A stretch of DNA of 64,000 nucleotides from the NCBI GenBank assembly GCA_000727475.1, contig KL647302.1, positions 427,212 through 491,211 of the forward strand, in the 5' to 3' direction. Position 1 is the first letter of the stretch; each line of letters opens with the position of its first letter. Source of the DNA: Sarcocystis neurona. Taxonomy: Eukaryota; Apicomplexa; Conoidasida; Eucoccidiorida; Sarcocystidae. The notes under the pieces were generated by a model that ran no database searches, was not told the origin of the DNA, and was given only the letters and a program-made list of their open reading frames with translations. Positions 36,701 through 48,533 of this stretch are shown piece by piece. Position numbers and translations under genes: made by a program.

Positions 36701-37093
36701 GCGGCAAATATGAAAGTTGTATGTCTACCTTTGTGGTATCGATACTCGTGATCGCTACAGTTGCCCATAGTATCCAGCAAGGCAGGACCACTCCACCGCG
36801 TATCCTCTCTGGAGGTGGGAAGGCTTTAGGCGGGGCTCGGGATAAACCACCGGCGTAACAGATCCGTTCAAGCTTCACAACACCAGTGGCATTCTGTCTT
36901 TTATCTTCGCCTTGTACGCTGGTGAAAAACTCGCTCTGCCGTTCCGGGCTCCTTGTGATACTTTTTGATCAGAGAAAATATTGGAGATCTGATCGAGGAA
37001 ACGCTCCACATTTTCGAAAGCAGAGGAGGGCCCGACGCTTTCGCAAAAATCAAGTATATCATTCCCGTATACGAGAGCTGCATCCACAATTAG
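31491..37093 (+). CDS. PACRG: PACRG (parkin co-regulated gene protein), seven exons, about 275 aa
   Basis: PACRG is a conserved axonemal protein at the inner junction of doublet microtubules. In coccidia the only flagellated stage is the microgamete. Exons: 31,491-31,632; 33,011-33,193; 34,061-34,179; 34,802-34,900; 35,515-35,560; 36,032-36,149; 36,973-37,093. All introns are GT-AG with agreeing phases (828 nt). Diagnostic segments in order: [88 protein letters not shown], then [23 protein letters not shown] and the ending VYESCIHN. They match animal PACRG in order and spacing. The first exon is the least sure: it encodes a charged N-terminus ([15 protein letters not shown] onward) and joins in phase at donor ttg|gtaatt, but the N-terminus is poorly conserved in the family. 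A good acceptor 60 nt before the ATG (acatctacag) hints at an upstream intron. Confidence 0.94.
32171..32266. repeat. 50-bp tandem duplication in PACRG intron 1
   Basis: atgcatagacttgtcgacgg at 32,171 recurs as atgcacagacatgtcgacgg at 32,221. Similarity continues through acaaatgga, atgtatatat and t(t/c)caa. There are two near-identical copies, period exactly 50, inside the 1,378-nt first intron of the model. Confidence 0.85.
33719..33759. repeat. (CA)n microsatellite in PACRG intron 2
   Basis: A pure CA dinucleotide run occupies about 33,720-33,755 and ends in cgcacg. It lies in the intron between the second and third PACRG exons (33,194-34,060). Confidence 0.95.
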
Positions 37094-39144
37094 GGTATCT
37101 GCCTGTGTGCGAACACACCAAGGTTTTTTAATTCGGCTTGCGGCTCAACGGCGTATCACTACATGCAGTAGGTGCTTGTGTTTGTTTCGACCACCAAAGT
37201 GACGTGTGTACGTTTTTGGTCCTGTTTGACTGGAAGGGATTCAGTGCTTGAATGAAACTTGTGCTTCGCGACTTGTGTGTAAGTTGTGTTTCTAGTTCTT
37301 CTAGCGTGGGAAGCGCCTACCTGTGATGCAACTGAGTTGTAGGATCCCCAGTGCGATAGTGTTATTTCACGTGCAAGTCGTGGATCCCTATGCCTTGTCC
37401 GCGGGGATGATCGCATGTTACCAGCTCATCGTAGAAACATCGCTCCAGATCAATTATACTCAGGAATAAATCAAGCGTGAACTGCGCGGGCATACTTTTG
37501 TTTTCGCGTGTGTGCGTGTACATCTAATGTGAAGTCGACGTAGAGAATTCTACTTTCCTACATGACCAGACACTTCTTCCTGCGAGTGGACGGCTAGGGC
37601 ATTATTTAGGGCCGTCCTAGCGAGACAAGCATCACCAAAGTGGGGCGCCTCGTCTCATTTAATACATTGAAGGTAGCGCGTTGCGTTTGTCTGCAGTAGT
37701 AAGTCAATACACACCCGTTACCGTACATGAATTAATGGACCCTGGCGAGCGCCGCGGTCACTTATTGTGGCGATACTCAGCGTTTACTGTCTTCGTGAGT
37801 GGCTACTGAATGGTACGAGTCCCCCTGCATGCACGTACTCGTCACTATACTCGTCCACCACAGAAGTTACACGTTGTCGAACGACTGCGTGGGTGGAGGC
37901 AAGAAGTCCCCTACGCCGTCTAATACTATGCATTCCACCACAACTGCTACCATTATCATAACTACCGCTACTGCTCCTACAGCAAGTGTGCATGGCAGTG
38001 CCAATTTCCTGCAAGTGGGACAAGATATCTCATGAATGCGTCCACTACAGAAAAGCTGCTGAAATTGTAGACAAAGTGCTAGGTCAAATGTGGTCGACCG
38101 TCACTAAGTTGAAGATCGCACTCCTCTCATAGGTCGTTTGATTTCCGAGCCACGAGAGCAGGAAACCAAGAAATCGTTCGATTCTTCTTCTCTTCAAAAT
38201 CTGAAGAAAAGCCACTCCAGTCGGCCGTGAACTGAAAAATCCGCACCTACGCTTGTCACGCATTCTGCGACGAGAACTTGAAAACCGTTGTGTGGGTCTC
38301 CCCGCAGGAAATCGGGCTAACTACTTAGGAAAACTGCTCTAGCCACTTTTCGCTTATTTACAAGCAGCGCTCTCCACCCTGAACCACCTTCCCAAGACAC
38401 GCCTCCAGAAACGCGATAAACAACTTTAAAAGTAACAGACGGCACCGTTGTACATTGCGCAGTTGTCACATACAATGAAGAAGTGATGCATTTAACGTGC
38501 GTTTGCTGGAAGGAAGACCGTGTCGATGGTATGTACTACGTTCGTACATACATGGGGGTCAGTTGAACCCGTTCTGACGCAAGTGCACACGGGTACGTAC
38601 CTACACGCGCTCATTCTCACGAGTATGTGCACGCATAAGTAAGCAAATACCTACGTAATACAAATCTTTCTGCGCAGATACACACGAACTTACGTGTGGA
38701 GGACTGTATCTCTGTTTCTCTTTGTGTAATTAGGCAGCTGCGTCGTTTCAGAGTGGCAACACGATGCGCAGTGTAATGTCTGCGAAAACGTGTACCTAAA
38801 ATACGGCACGACAAAAGCGTATAGAACACCTCCGCTCCCATCCTTCACCTCGCTCTGTCTGTGTGTCTAGCGGCTTCTTTCCGGCCTCCCAGGTCAACTG
38901 CTGTATACCAATGTCCTCGACAAAAGACAGAAGCACACGTTTCCCCCAAACAGCTCCTTCTTTCCTCCCTCCATATGCTTCCTGCTCAACCTCCCTGTCG
39001 CTTGCAGTGAATGTGAGTCGGGCCTGACCGACGTTCTCTTCTGCTCCATTCTCATTTCTTGCACCAGCTGACGAAACCAACGAAGACCACAGTCGCACAC
39101 CCGTAGTAGTATCCGCGACGCGACAACTGAGATGAAACAATTAT
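37094..39144. other. Intergenic between PACRG and RPL27A (convergent ends)
   Basis: PACRG (+) and RPL27A (-) converge on this 2-kb gap, which should hold both 3' untranslated regions. I see only short frames (the longest is 114 codons on the minus strand at 38,796-39,140, directly after the RPL27A stop) and no motif. Confidence 0.65.
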
Positions 39145-40306
39145 TCAACCGGTGAGAACGCACACTCCCCCAGCTTCTTTGATTTTCTTCTCTGCTGTTT
39201 TCGAGAAGAAGCGGGCCTTCACAATTACGGGAATCTTAGGCAGGTCTCCCTTGCCCAGCACTTTGAAATACCCAGACTTGGTCACGTCGATAACTGCCGC
39301 TTTCTCCTTGTTCGTCTCCGCATTTTTCAAGGTGGCAGCGGATACCAGGGACCACAACTTGTCGACATTGAGTGTCGGGCATGTGTATTGATTGCGGAGC
39401 AAGTGAAAGTGCCTCATACCCACCTGACAAAAGAGAGAGCAGCATGCGCAGCAACACGTTATATCATTCACTGCTGTATACTACTATACTGGGATCGGCA
39501 GCTTACGCACACGCACACTCCACACGCGGCACTATACACATATATACGCGTGCATCTGCGGCTACATTGAACACTGGGAAGGGCGGCTCGATACACTACA
39601 GCGCAAATACAGCATGTCGTGGCCCCTTGAAAAATTCCACACGTCTGTCACTTTCTCTGCATTATCTCCTGTCTGTAACACGTTAAGGATCTTGGCCTTC
39701 ATCCCGCTGGCGGGCGCTAGTGACAAAGAATGTTCACACGCATTAGACTAAATATCAACACCTGAGGACTAGCTGCACGCACACACGCGCAGAAAACAAT
39801 CACTCGCATACACCCATGGATATACATACGTAGGTGAATAATCCTCTTCCATCTCTACGCACCTGTAATATGTAGGTATGCTTAGACACATACATTATGA
39901 GCGCAGACACACAGGACACGTGCGTGTGCACATACATGCCTGCCTACCCAGTTACACGCCCACAGGCGCAGGTGTACATCCGTGTATACACACGTTTCAC
40001 ATACGCAAACACTATTACACACACAGGTGTGTACTGCATACCCAGCAAACGGATACTTCTACTATGCTACTCAACGCACTGTTTCTCTCCTTCGCGCCAC
40101 ACAACCGTTGCGAGTCAACAACGTGTATCATATTGTCCTACCTTCCCGAAGTAGCCAGGATGGTACTTGTCAAAGTTCGTGCGGTGGTGCTGCAAGCCAC
40201 CAGCTTTCCCACGGCCACCTGGATGCTTGCGGTGTTTGCCAACGCGACCGTAGCCAGCGCTGACATGGCCTCTTCTCTTTCGGGTCTTCCTCAGCCGCGT
40301 CGTCAT
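39145..40306 (-). CDS. RPL27A: 60S ribosomal protein L27a (uL15), two exons, 147 aa
   Basis: L27a/uL15 is a core protein of the large cytosolic ribosomal subunit. Exon 1 runs from the ATG at 40,306 down to 40,142 (55 codons). It starts [15 protein letters not shown] and contains the family signature [13 protein letters not shown] and [10 protein letters not shown]. After a 718-nt phase-0 intron (donor aag|gtagga, acceptor tgtcag), exon 2 (39,423-39,145) resumes with [12 protein letters not shown] and contains NVDKLWSL, the [10 protein letters not shown] loop and [18 protein letters not shown], ending GGVCVLTG. The 147-aa length matches the human (148) and yeast proteins. Splicing after the GYFGK codons joins two halves of a universally conserved segment, so the model is secure. 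It is head to head with a possible + strand gene starting near 40,549. Confidence 0.97.
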
Positions 40307-40548
40307 CTTGCAGTCTGCCGCAGAAACTTCTCTGCATGCAAAAAACAGACCAACGTATGCCACACGTCGCTGCCAAAAAATCAAACGTGAGCTGCTTTTC
40401 GGTACACATATATACATATATATATACACATACACCTATGCACAGAGATATTTGCAGTTGTGTCGTCAACACATGGGCACACGAATATACGTGCGTACCT
40501 CTGTCCGCAAGCTCTACACAAACAACTTTGCAGACCGTCTCAACGCAG

Positions 40549-40953
40549 ATGAAAGCTGACTTCTTCACTGCGTATGCAACAGGAGACACGTATCGCATTT
40601 TCTTTGGCCTTTGTTATGGGCGTCGAGATTGTCCAGCATTGCTCTGTTTTAAGAAAAGAGCTGCCGAATTCCCAGCTCGTGGAAAAAAGTTGCGGTCTGC
40701 CCTAATACGCACCACGTCGCGAAGCACCTTTTTCCTCGACAGACGCGTTATCACAGCAAGCCGAAGCCGTCCGCAACTTCCAGTTCACACAGAAGAGGAA
40801 AGTGACACAGACGTAAAAAAGGCAAAACAGGCATCGGGGGGATGGCCGCAGCGTCGAGACGCGTGCCTCCGCACCTCGTACGGAAAAACTCACGAGTCGG
40901 CAGTCGTGCCGACGACTGCTGAGGTGACCGTGTTGGTCACCTCAACACGGTGA
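40549..40953 (+). CDS. Possible 134-aa ORF upstream of RPL27A, unknown
   Basis: From an ATG at 40,549 (in a longer frame open from 40,336) 134 codons run to a stop at 40,953. Composition is mixed and basic, with MKADFFTAYATGDTYRIFFG at the start and an acidic patch (EEESDTDVKKAK) in the middle, rather than repeat-like. There is no known domain. It lies 243 bases from the divergent RPL27A start and might share its promoter, or it might simply be random open sequence. The last codons overlap a pair of inverted repeats at 40,896-40,943. Confidence 0.28.
   Translation: MKADFFTAYATGDTYRIFFGLCYGRRDCPALLCFKKRAAEFPARGKKLRSALIRTTSRSTFFLDRRVITASRSRPQLPVHTEEESDTDVKKAKQASGGWPQRRDACLRTSYGKTHESAVVPTTAEVTVLVTSTR
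40896..40943. repeat. Two adjacent inverted repeats
   Basis: gtcggca-gtcg-tgccgac (40,896-40,913) and gaggtgacc-gtgtt-ggtcacctc (40,921-40,943) are perfect inverted repeats of 7 and 9 bp with 4-5 base loops, only 7 bases apart. A near-inverse of the second arm follows at once (aacacggtgacc). They could form hairpins in DNA or RNA, or be protein-binding palindromes. They sit about 600 bases upstream of RPL27A. Confidence 0.8.
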
Positions 40954-40999
40954 CCAAAGGACGCCTCTCGCCAACACGACGACTATCAAAATGGAGTTG

Positions 41000-43900
41000 C
41001 TGTCTTTTGTCCTGCTTGACGTACGCGACCTTTTACAACAAGCGGCAGTGCTAGCGATTACACGACCCCTATCCATGCAGGACGTAGGTGTAGAGGAGAG
41101 AGTGCCACCAGTACCACAGGCGAGAGCCTACAGACGGGAAGGACACCGAAGACTGTTCACAGAGAACAGCAACGCCCTTCCTGTAAATATGTGGTTTTTG
41201 TCAAGATTCCATCAGTTGCTGCTCACTCTTCGTAGATTCCCCAGAAATTCTAGCCGCAGGTACAAGACAGGCGCATGAATCACTCTATCTTCGATCGCGT
41301 TCAACAACCCTGTGGGCGCGAGGAAGCAGAAGGATGTACGTTCTGTAAACCTACCATGCACGGCGCACACACGCATAGACGGACACGTCTTTGCCACTAC
41401 CGGGGTGCACGTCTGCGGCGGGCAAAGCGCATTTCAGCTGCTTCGTCGCTTTTCGGTTCCGATCACGTGTTTATAAGCTCTCTCTGCATGTGACCTTTCT
41501 CATATGCGACTTTCAATTTGCCACAAGCTTCGCGCAACGCGAGTGCTCCTTGGACGCGCGCCAATTACACTACTTCTACTACGTTGCTCCTCATACGCCG
41601 TTGCTTCCACACGTATTTATCCTTCTGCTACTACTACTATTGGTATACTACTGCTACTGGCATACTAACGCACGGACGATACCTACTATCACTACTTCGA
41701 CTCCTACGATGGCCTACAGCTCCACAACAACGCAGACGTTCCCTGGTCCGCTTCAATCGGGCTCTACTTCATACATATATACATATGTATATCATACCGT
41801 GTGACGGAAATTGGAGTTGCACCTCAATGCAGTGATTCAAAACCTTCGCACCCGACTGTGTCAATATCCACATCCAGAAGGGTACGTGTCCTCAGGCCCG
41901 CCCCATTGCCCGGCCCCTCTTGCTCTGCGGACTGACAAGTCTACTTTTCTGTATGGTGTCTCCAGTGTACATTGTTGGCTTCCACAACATCCCCATGCTT
42001 TCCTCGTCCATCATCTCTCACTCAGCGTACTCCGCATACAATATCTACCCATCGCCCCCCAGGTTTTTGAAAACTCTGAGTGTTCCACATTCCGCTTCTT
42101 TGCTCCTCTGCGTGTCATATTCTCTCACCATTTCGTTACTTCCCTGCACGTGATACGTGGAGCCTTTAGTCACACCGTGACGAGTTCGTGACATCAGTTC
42201 CAATCCGAAAACATAAAAAATATACACTCTCCACTTTGGATACTCGGTCCTTCATTAAAGTGAACCTGGTTCTCCCATTTTGCCCATTGTGCAACTAATC
42301 ACATTCTTCCCTGAAAGTACTTCTTATCAACTCCCCTCCTTTCCACTGAGCCTGTCTTCACCATATTTAGCCTCTACTTATGCCCCGTTGCTCTGCTCCT
42401 CCCAGTCGGCATGCTCGACCAGTGCCAACGCCCGCCATGCTGCCTTGCTCTCACATCGTATGCGACGACGCACCTTTTCAGATTCAAGACGCAGCGTCTA
42501 CTCGCCGCCCGCTGGCGTTCCTCTTGTAACACAGGACAGTAGAAACATTATTTGGGCAAAAGCATTTTTGGCACCGCGTACATGCGTTCCAAGACCACCA
42601 CCCCACGGACGCTTCACCAACGGAATGAACGGAGTCGATGCTCCTTGACGAACCCGGAAAAACTGAAACATCAATACATTTGGTGCATGTGGTAATGTTG
42701 CCGGAAGCTGCCACGGCCGACTCAAGCACGCCTGGATGTGTCTTCCAAAACCCGAAACCCGGCAGCGAAGCTCGTATAGACGCTGTCCGCCGCAAAGACG
42801 GCAGGTTACTTACCGTCTCCTCCTTTCCGCTTATCCACTTCGTCGTCCCGATGAAGTGTCCTGCGCCCTGTAGAAAACAAGAAGTTCAATTAATCCAGGT
42901 GAACTGGAATTCCCACGGCAGCAACAGTACATGCGGACATGGCTGCCAGTTGAATCGATCCCGGGGGCAGGTGCGGTACCAGAAACAGCACCCCAAGGCG
43001 ACGACGACAGGGGCGCCAGCAGCCGCAGCAGCGCCGGTGCCAGGAGCGACAGCCCTGCGCAGCAGACCACACGTCACAATGCATGCGAAGCCTGAAGGTA
43101 CCCGCACGTGCGGCAACTGTTGGTACACTACTGCTGGGGCTGTCCCTAGAGTAGCAGCAGCCCTCTACCTACCCCACAGTACGCGTGAGATAGACGACAT
43201 AGAAGATCCCTGCGTGCACTGTGCCGCTGGGACGAGACTGACGCACGACTTGACTGCTCCGTTCCACAAAAGTATCCCACCCCTATGGTCGTCTGTGCAG
43301 CTACGTACCTATGTACTGGAGCGTATGTGCTTCCTCTCTCGAGGTCTACGAGTATCCCGGGCCGGTGTGTACTCGTCCTTTTGGGGATTGCGTACTTGCG
43401 CTACCGGGTCGGTTACCGTGTTCAACGTGTAGGCTACCACCGTTGCGGGTGTTGCCATCGCTTGCTCGTAGTACGTGCCGCGTAACATCTCGACTTCTGC
43501 CGCTGCTAACCCCGCTTCGGCTCCTGCTGCCGCGGCTCCTCGAGCGCCTGCCTGAGGCCCTGCCACTGCCTGTTCCAGATCTCGGTTCATCGACTATGTG
43601 CACACCCTGTGTAGGGCGGACCCGAGTGGTGCTTGTTTTTAAAATCAGAAATATCATGCGCGCTGTCTGGCAGGTCCGAATTTTGAATGTTCCCTTTTCT
43701 GCGTGCCGCACAAAGGCCACGTGTCAAATCTGAAAGAGTAGCAGCAAGAGTGTAGACAGGTCCCGGGAAAAACACAAGAGAAGGCGAGAACAGCGCCGTA
43801 AAATATTTACAACAAATTCATCGCGTTTCTCTTGACCCCCTGCACCGGTTGCACAGGCTCACTCTCCCTGCCGTGTTTTCACGTGGAGGACTCCCCGCAT

Positions 43901-45050
43901 CTGTATGTTTCATGTAGGACGTGTATGTGTATGGCCATGCGCGTACGGACAGATGTACAGACATACAGTGTATATACAGAGATGTAAATACGTGGGTGTC
44001 TACCGCGAGATGCAGGGATCACGGAAACATCCGCTCGCATGATTACCATGACTACCGACCCACAGCCCGCCACTGTTGGCGCGCGCTCGCGTACACATCA
44101 GCATGTGTATACTGATATACGTACATGCGTAGATATTTATGTATACGCAGGTCGTGGTATGCAGCAGGCGGCACTCGTGTATGTAGAGAAGCAATAAGTG
44201 CACACACAAGAATGTGCAAGGTGGACACTAGCCAAGCCCATATATGGAGAAGCCGCACAATGAAAAGTTCTTACCGTTGTGTGCGCCACCTGGATGCCAA
44301 GTAAAACATTTGTTTGCACACGCAGGTGTTTCTGGACGCTTTTGTAAAGGTGTTTCGAGGCGTCTCTCTATACGCCTATGCGTATCCTTGTAGAGGTGTG
44401 TACTGTTGTTGCCTCCTGTATGTTGGTGTCACGTAGGGTCGGCGCAGTATGACCGACAAACTGTATTACAGCGTATGTATCCTGCACGTATATCAAAATA
44501 TATACGTGTGTGTGTGTTCACACATGTGCCAGCGCGTATCCATATATACGTATATTTGCGTATGCACGTGCACAAGCGAGTGGCGACGTTTTCTCCTTGC
44601 GTGTGCCTCTCAGCTAACGTTTGCTCACGCGCACAACCTGCTTTCGGTCAGTGAAACACAAACAGATGCCGTCTCTACTATATACGGATCTATTACGTTC
44701 ATCTATGCTTCTTACGTACTCACCGGCGCTCCCCTCCTTCTTCGGCAACCACTGCCCTTCAGGATCTCTCCGCGAACGTGCCGAATTCGTGCCCCGCTGA
44801 ACGGTGATGAAAGAGATACGTTGCTGTTTGGAATACCCTGGAAGTGCGACGTTAATGTAACACGCGCCCCATGCAACTCGGTGCTCAGCAGTCGTTCGTT
44901 CTCCCTCCGACATTGTATCATTTTCAATCCAGAAAATCGCGGACCAGGTTGCTCTCAACGTTCAATATATATATGTATATATACGGACATACACATTTAT
45001 AGGTGTATGTGTGTGTGTGTGTGTGTGTAGAAACGGACACTTATGCGGTC
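41000..45050. other. No supported gene; some open frames
   Basis: A 264-codon + frame with a true ATG (42,638-43,432) is the longest, but its sequence shows no domain, both strands are widely open here, and alternate frames are similar in length. Short CAG/GCC triplets lie at 43,010-43,060 and CTG at 43,490-43,560. Bases 43,900-44,600 are TACATA/GTAT-type. A minus-strand frame at 44,740-44,950 ends at a strong donor-like site (gccg|gtgagt) and looks protein-like, but it lies downstream of the stop codon of the neighbouring minus-strand gene and could not be linked. Confidence 0.45.
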
Positions 45051-46295
45051 TTATTTTTTGTTCGCAATAAGTGGATGCAACACACGAGACGTAAAGCACT
45101 CAGTCGGATTGTTGTACTGCGTCGCCATAGTTAGTAAGTTCGCTGCTGATTCAAGGACATCCTCCGAGGGATACAGCTGCCTGCTGTCTGCAATAGATTC
45201 CGCTTGTCTCCCGCAACTTCACTGCTACTGCTTAGAAGTGTATCGCAGGCGACCGCACACAGTGGCTGCTATTGCAGCTGCCGCCCTCACTGGTACTGCC
45301 GTTAGACATGCCCTCTTGATCTTCGTCCTCGTCCTCGTAGTCCTGCTTCGTTTGATGCGGCTGCCGCCGCAACTTACGCTCTTCTTTCAACTGACGAATT
45401 TCACCTGCAGCGGCTGGTCACGTCGGCGGATGCCGCGGTCTTCTTCACTGTCGCTCCCTCCTACCCCAGTCACCGGCCGTGGCCTAGCTGCTACTGCTGC
45501 CCCTCAGATTCTTGTAGCGGCTGCAAACTTTGCCCTTGCCGGCGCTGCTGAGCTGCTGCTGCTGAAATCACGGCCACACGCTGCGGGGCTGCAACAGCTG
45601 AGCGCCGCGTTCACCGGCTACATAGCTGCCGTTGTTGCACCCGTGTGGAGGACCCCAGTTCCTCGTCCATACCACTGCTCCAGGACTTAGTCCCCGACTG
45701 CGTATGCTGCTGGAGAGAATACCGGCTTACCTGCTCCGACCGCTGAATCTTTCTCTGCGTTCAGGTGGCCAAAGAGCTCGCGATACCCCATACGGCCTGC
45801 TGCTGCTGCTGGCGGTGCAGTGCTGGAGTGTATATCACTTCCCATGTGATGCTGGTTGTACAGCAGCAAAACGTGCTGATTCGCGAGTGGCCTGCTTCCG
45901 CTTCCGTCGCTGCCCGACGACAGACATGCTTCTTTTTCTAGGTGTTACTGCTGGCCTGTTCTATCCTCTTGCTGCTGCAGCCGCTGCTCTGTTGCCTACC
46001 TGCCACTCTTGCGGCAATTGTCCTGACCTTATTCTCCTGACTGCTGATGCTTATGTGCAATCCGGTCGCATCGTCTCCGGCCTACTACTTCTAAACTGAC
46101 TTCGTTTTTGTGTCTGCCCAGTTGGTGCTGTTGGCTTGACAAACTTCTGGTTCTTTTTCGCCTATTCTTACTGCCCACGCTCGTGCCAGTGTGGCCCCTT
46201 CCACTGTTCTTCGAGGGACCCACTTCCGCCTGGTGCTGGTCGGGAATATTGTCTGCGTTTCCTAGTTCGTTACCTGCTGATGCCTCTGCTGCCAT
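45051..46295 (-). CDS. Candidate 112-aa acidic/coiled protein, four exons, unknown
   Basis: The exons, read on the minus strand, are 46,295-46,274, 45,796-45,731, 45,404-45,291 and 45,187-45,051. All splice sites are GT-AG (donors gtaacg, gtaagc, gtgagg; acceptors gcag), all junctions share the same phase, and the total is 339 nt. The protein begins MAAEASAGRMGYRELFGHLN. It has a charged helix (EIRQLKEERKLRR), an acidic patch (DYEDEDEDQE) and a conserved-looking tail (YPSEDVLESAANLLTMATQY) ending HPLIANKK. The 22-nt first exon (ATG, Ala/Glu codons, G|GT) closely resembles the Rab6 first exon. On the sense strand the introns carry CAG rather than CTG triplets. I do not recognise the family. 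The last three exons are more certain than the first. Confidence 0.58.
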
Positions 46296-47420
46296 AATGG
46301 GGGCCTTCAAAATTCGACCGCCGGGCACGCGCTATCAGTTTCGTAAGTCCTGTTGCTCTCGATTGGCTGGTGTGCGCCGCCTTGCCAGATTGCAGAAGCG
46401 GCTTACACAGCCTTTTCCGAATACTTCTTCTTTACGTTCTAAGCGTCGCCCTGCTCATTCTTCCTGCTTCTTCCATCCCTTCGTCTCCTCCCGGTTCTTC
46501 TTGCATTTCATACCCTGTTCTTCGCCTTCGTGAGTAACGCTGACACTACTCTGTAGCCCACATACGCAGAAGCAGTACTGCGTAGAACAAGTGACTCAAG
46601 CTCGAGATGCCGTATTGTCTAGTTATTGTCGACAGGCCAGCTGTAGCACTAGAAGGACTTGCCTTCATCCGCTGGATTCATGGGTTTTCTGAGGCATACA
46701 CCCAGCCGATCGGTACTGCTGTACACGGATATATATATATATATATATATAAACACGGGAATACAAGCATATATTTGTATGCGTCTGTCCGAGGTTCTGT
46801 CCGGCGTTTGTGTGGTAGTGTTTGTCGGCAGCGCTGGCTCAAGTCAAAGATGGCCTGGAACCTGCGGTACAAAAATACAACCAACTACCTGCGCAGAACG
46901 CGTCGCTGCTGAGCATAGCACTGGTGGTGTTGTGGCATGTGCTTTCGCGACCTGCTGCTATCGCTAATCGCGTTGCGCTGACTGCCCTAGCTTGTGTCGA
47001 TGCTACTGCTTCTGCTGTGCGTGTTCCTACTGCTGTCCAGTAGACTGTTGCTGCTGTTTTAGATGCTGCAGCGTTGTGCCTGCTGGCGCTGGTACTGCCC
47101 TTCGTGCCGCCGTTACAGCTATTTGTGCTTCCACTTGTCCTGCGCGAGCTGCCGAATATGGCCTCAGTCCCGTGCCTATGCTATCCATGTAGGATCTGTT
47201 TTTGGGTCCACTGTTGCGGGTCCTCATGGTGCAGCCACTGCTGTTTCTTTTCCTCTTTCCGGTGCTATTACTCTTTTCCGTACTGCAGCGGCAACTGGTG
47301 CTGTTGCTTCTCTTGCGGTGGCTGCTGAGTTTGCTGTTGTGCTGCGACCGCTCTTCCTGCGTTTCTGTCCAGCAAGAACTGGTGCCTTCCGCCGCGTCAT
47401 GTTTCGTCGAATGAATCTGC
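45180..47420. repeat. Second CTG/CAG-rich block
   Basis: CTG/GCTGCT triplets are again dense on the + strand from about 45,180 to 47,420, interrupted by a TA run at 46,728-46,752. The four-exon minus-strand gene lies in the lower half. In the upper half a + frame (about 46,830-46,960, LAQVKDGLEPAVQKYNQL then a hydrophobic stretch) looks protein-like but lacks a partner exon. Longer frames are triplet translations. Confidence 0.7.
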
Positions 47421-48533
47421 CTAATTGGCCACCTGATGATGCCTCTCCCTTACACCCAGTACGTCATCCGCGTGTTCTTCGTTGCTGTTCTATTTTTGTT
47501 AAGGTCCTTCGTAGGATCCCTGTTTCTTTCTGTCTTGCGTGAGCGGCCGCCGTGAAGTCTGCCTTTGCGTTTGAAGAGTTCCGACAATTGTCTCTGCAGC
47601 AGTATTCACTTACGTGAGCGCTGCATACTTCGAAGTGCTGTAGATGTACACGGAAACTGTACTCGAAAGGCTGACATAAACTTTGTCAGACGAACATTGA
47701 CGATAGGGGCGTGTCATCAGGGGAGTCTCTTGCCCAAGTGCACGTGACCTGGCCCCATCTCAGCAGTAGGAGTAGGCAGCACTTGTGCAGCGTTTCTTCC
47801 GCGGTCGCGCCGTCTTCCACCGCGACTAAACAGAGGCCACAACTGTACACGTACAAGCGTATATACATATGCACCTGTGCGGTGGTGACTGTATACGACT
47901 ACAGTTCCCGGTGGGCTAGGTAGGAAATGATTTACGCGGAGCTGGAACCAGTCGAATACAGAGCTTGTGCCAGACGTTAGCCGCTCGCTCACCACAGAAG
48001 GGCAGGCAGAGGACTGCGCACTGCAGCTTTTCATATAAACCCTACACGCTGGATACCCGTGTTGCGCATGCAGCGAGACAACGGCTAAGAACACGCAGAA
48101 GGTGATAAGAAAATCCGCTGAGCATAGAAGGACACGCTGTGCAGGAAAAAGTGGTTGTGAGAGACACTGTGCGCGCTTTCGAAACACGGAAAACACAAAT
48201 TCGTGGCGTCTATTATTGCTTCTGCAGAGTCTTTCTCTCATGAACCGCATCGGGCTGATGCGTGTTGCCTTGTGTTGCACGCACCAGCCGCCTAGGTCTG
48301 ATGGTTGCCTTGTGTTATTTGGAAGGTACGACGTACATTCGTGCTGGTACGAGTTGTGTATTAGCAACAAGTTACGTGACGCGCACACTACGGAAGCAGG
48401 GATGTTGACAAGTATGACTAAAATGCAGGAGCACTAATAGGTAAGTATGGCGACACGGTCGGCAAGAACACTCGTTCGTGACACATCAGATATGCATTAC
48501 AGGGGACTTTCACTGATACGACGGCTTCCTTAC
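47420..48533. other. No firmly supported gene
   Basis: A minus-strand frame of over 220 codons (47,717 to about 48,432) is open but begins without an ATG and shows no domain. Its first part follows an acceptor (gcattttag at about 48,435) in a phase that fits the exon at 48,534-48,729, and a donor (tcac|gtaact) lies about 40 nt later. So a short exon of that gene may lie at about 48,432-48,392. Confidence 0.4.

Noticed and set aside
42638..43432. 264-codon + ORF with ATG
   Set aside because: No domain or signal peptide; minus-strand frames of similar quality overlap, and the middle is a short CAG/GCC repeat. Kept only as a note in the region entry.
46830..46960. + strand frame resembling the start of a REEP/Yop1-type membrane protein
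   Set aside because: Only a helix and one hydrophobic stretch match in general character; the diagnostic YPAY and WLTYW segments were not found downstream.
47717..48388. 223-codon minus-strand ORF
   Set aside because: No ATG at its start, mixed Cys/Arg/Ser composition without a domain, and + frames are equally open. Only the first few codons might be an exon.
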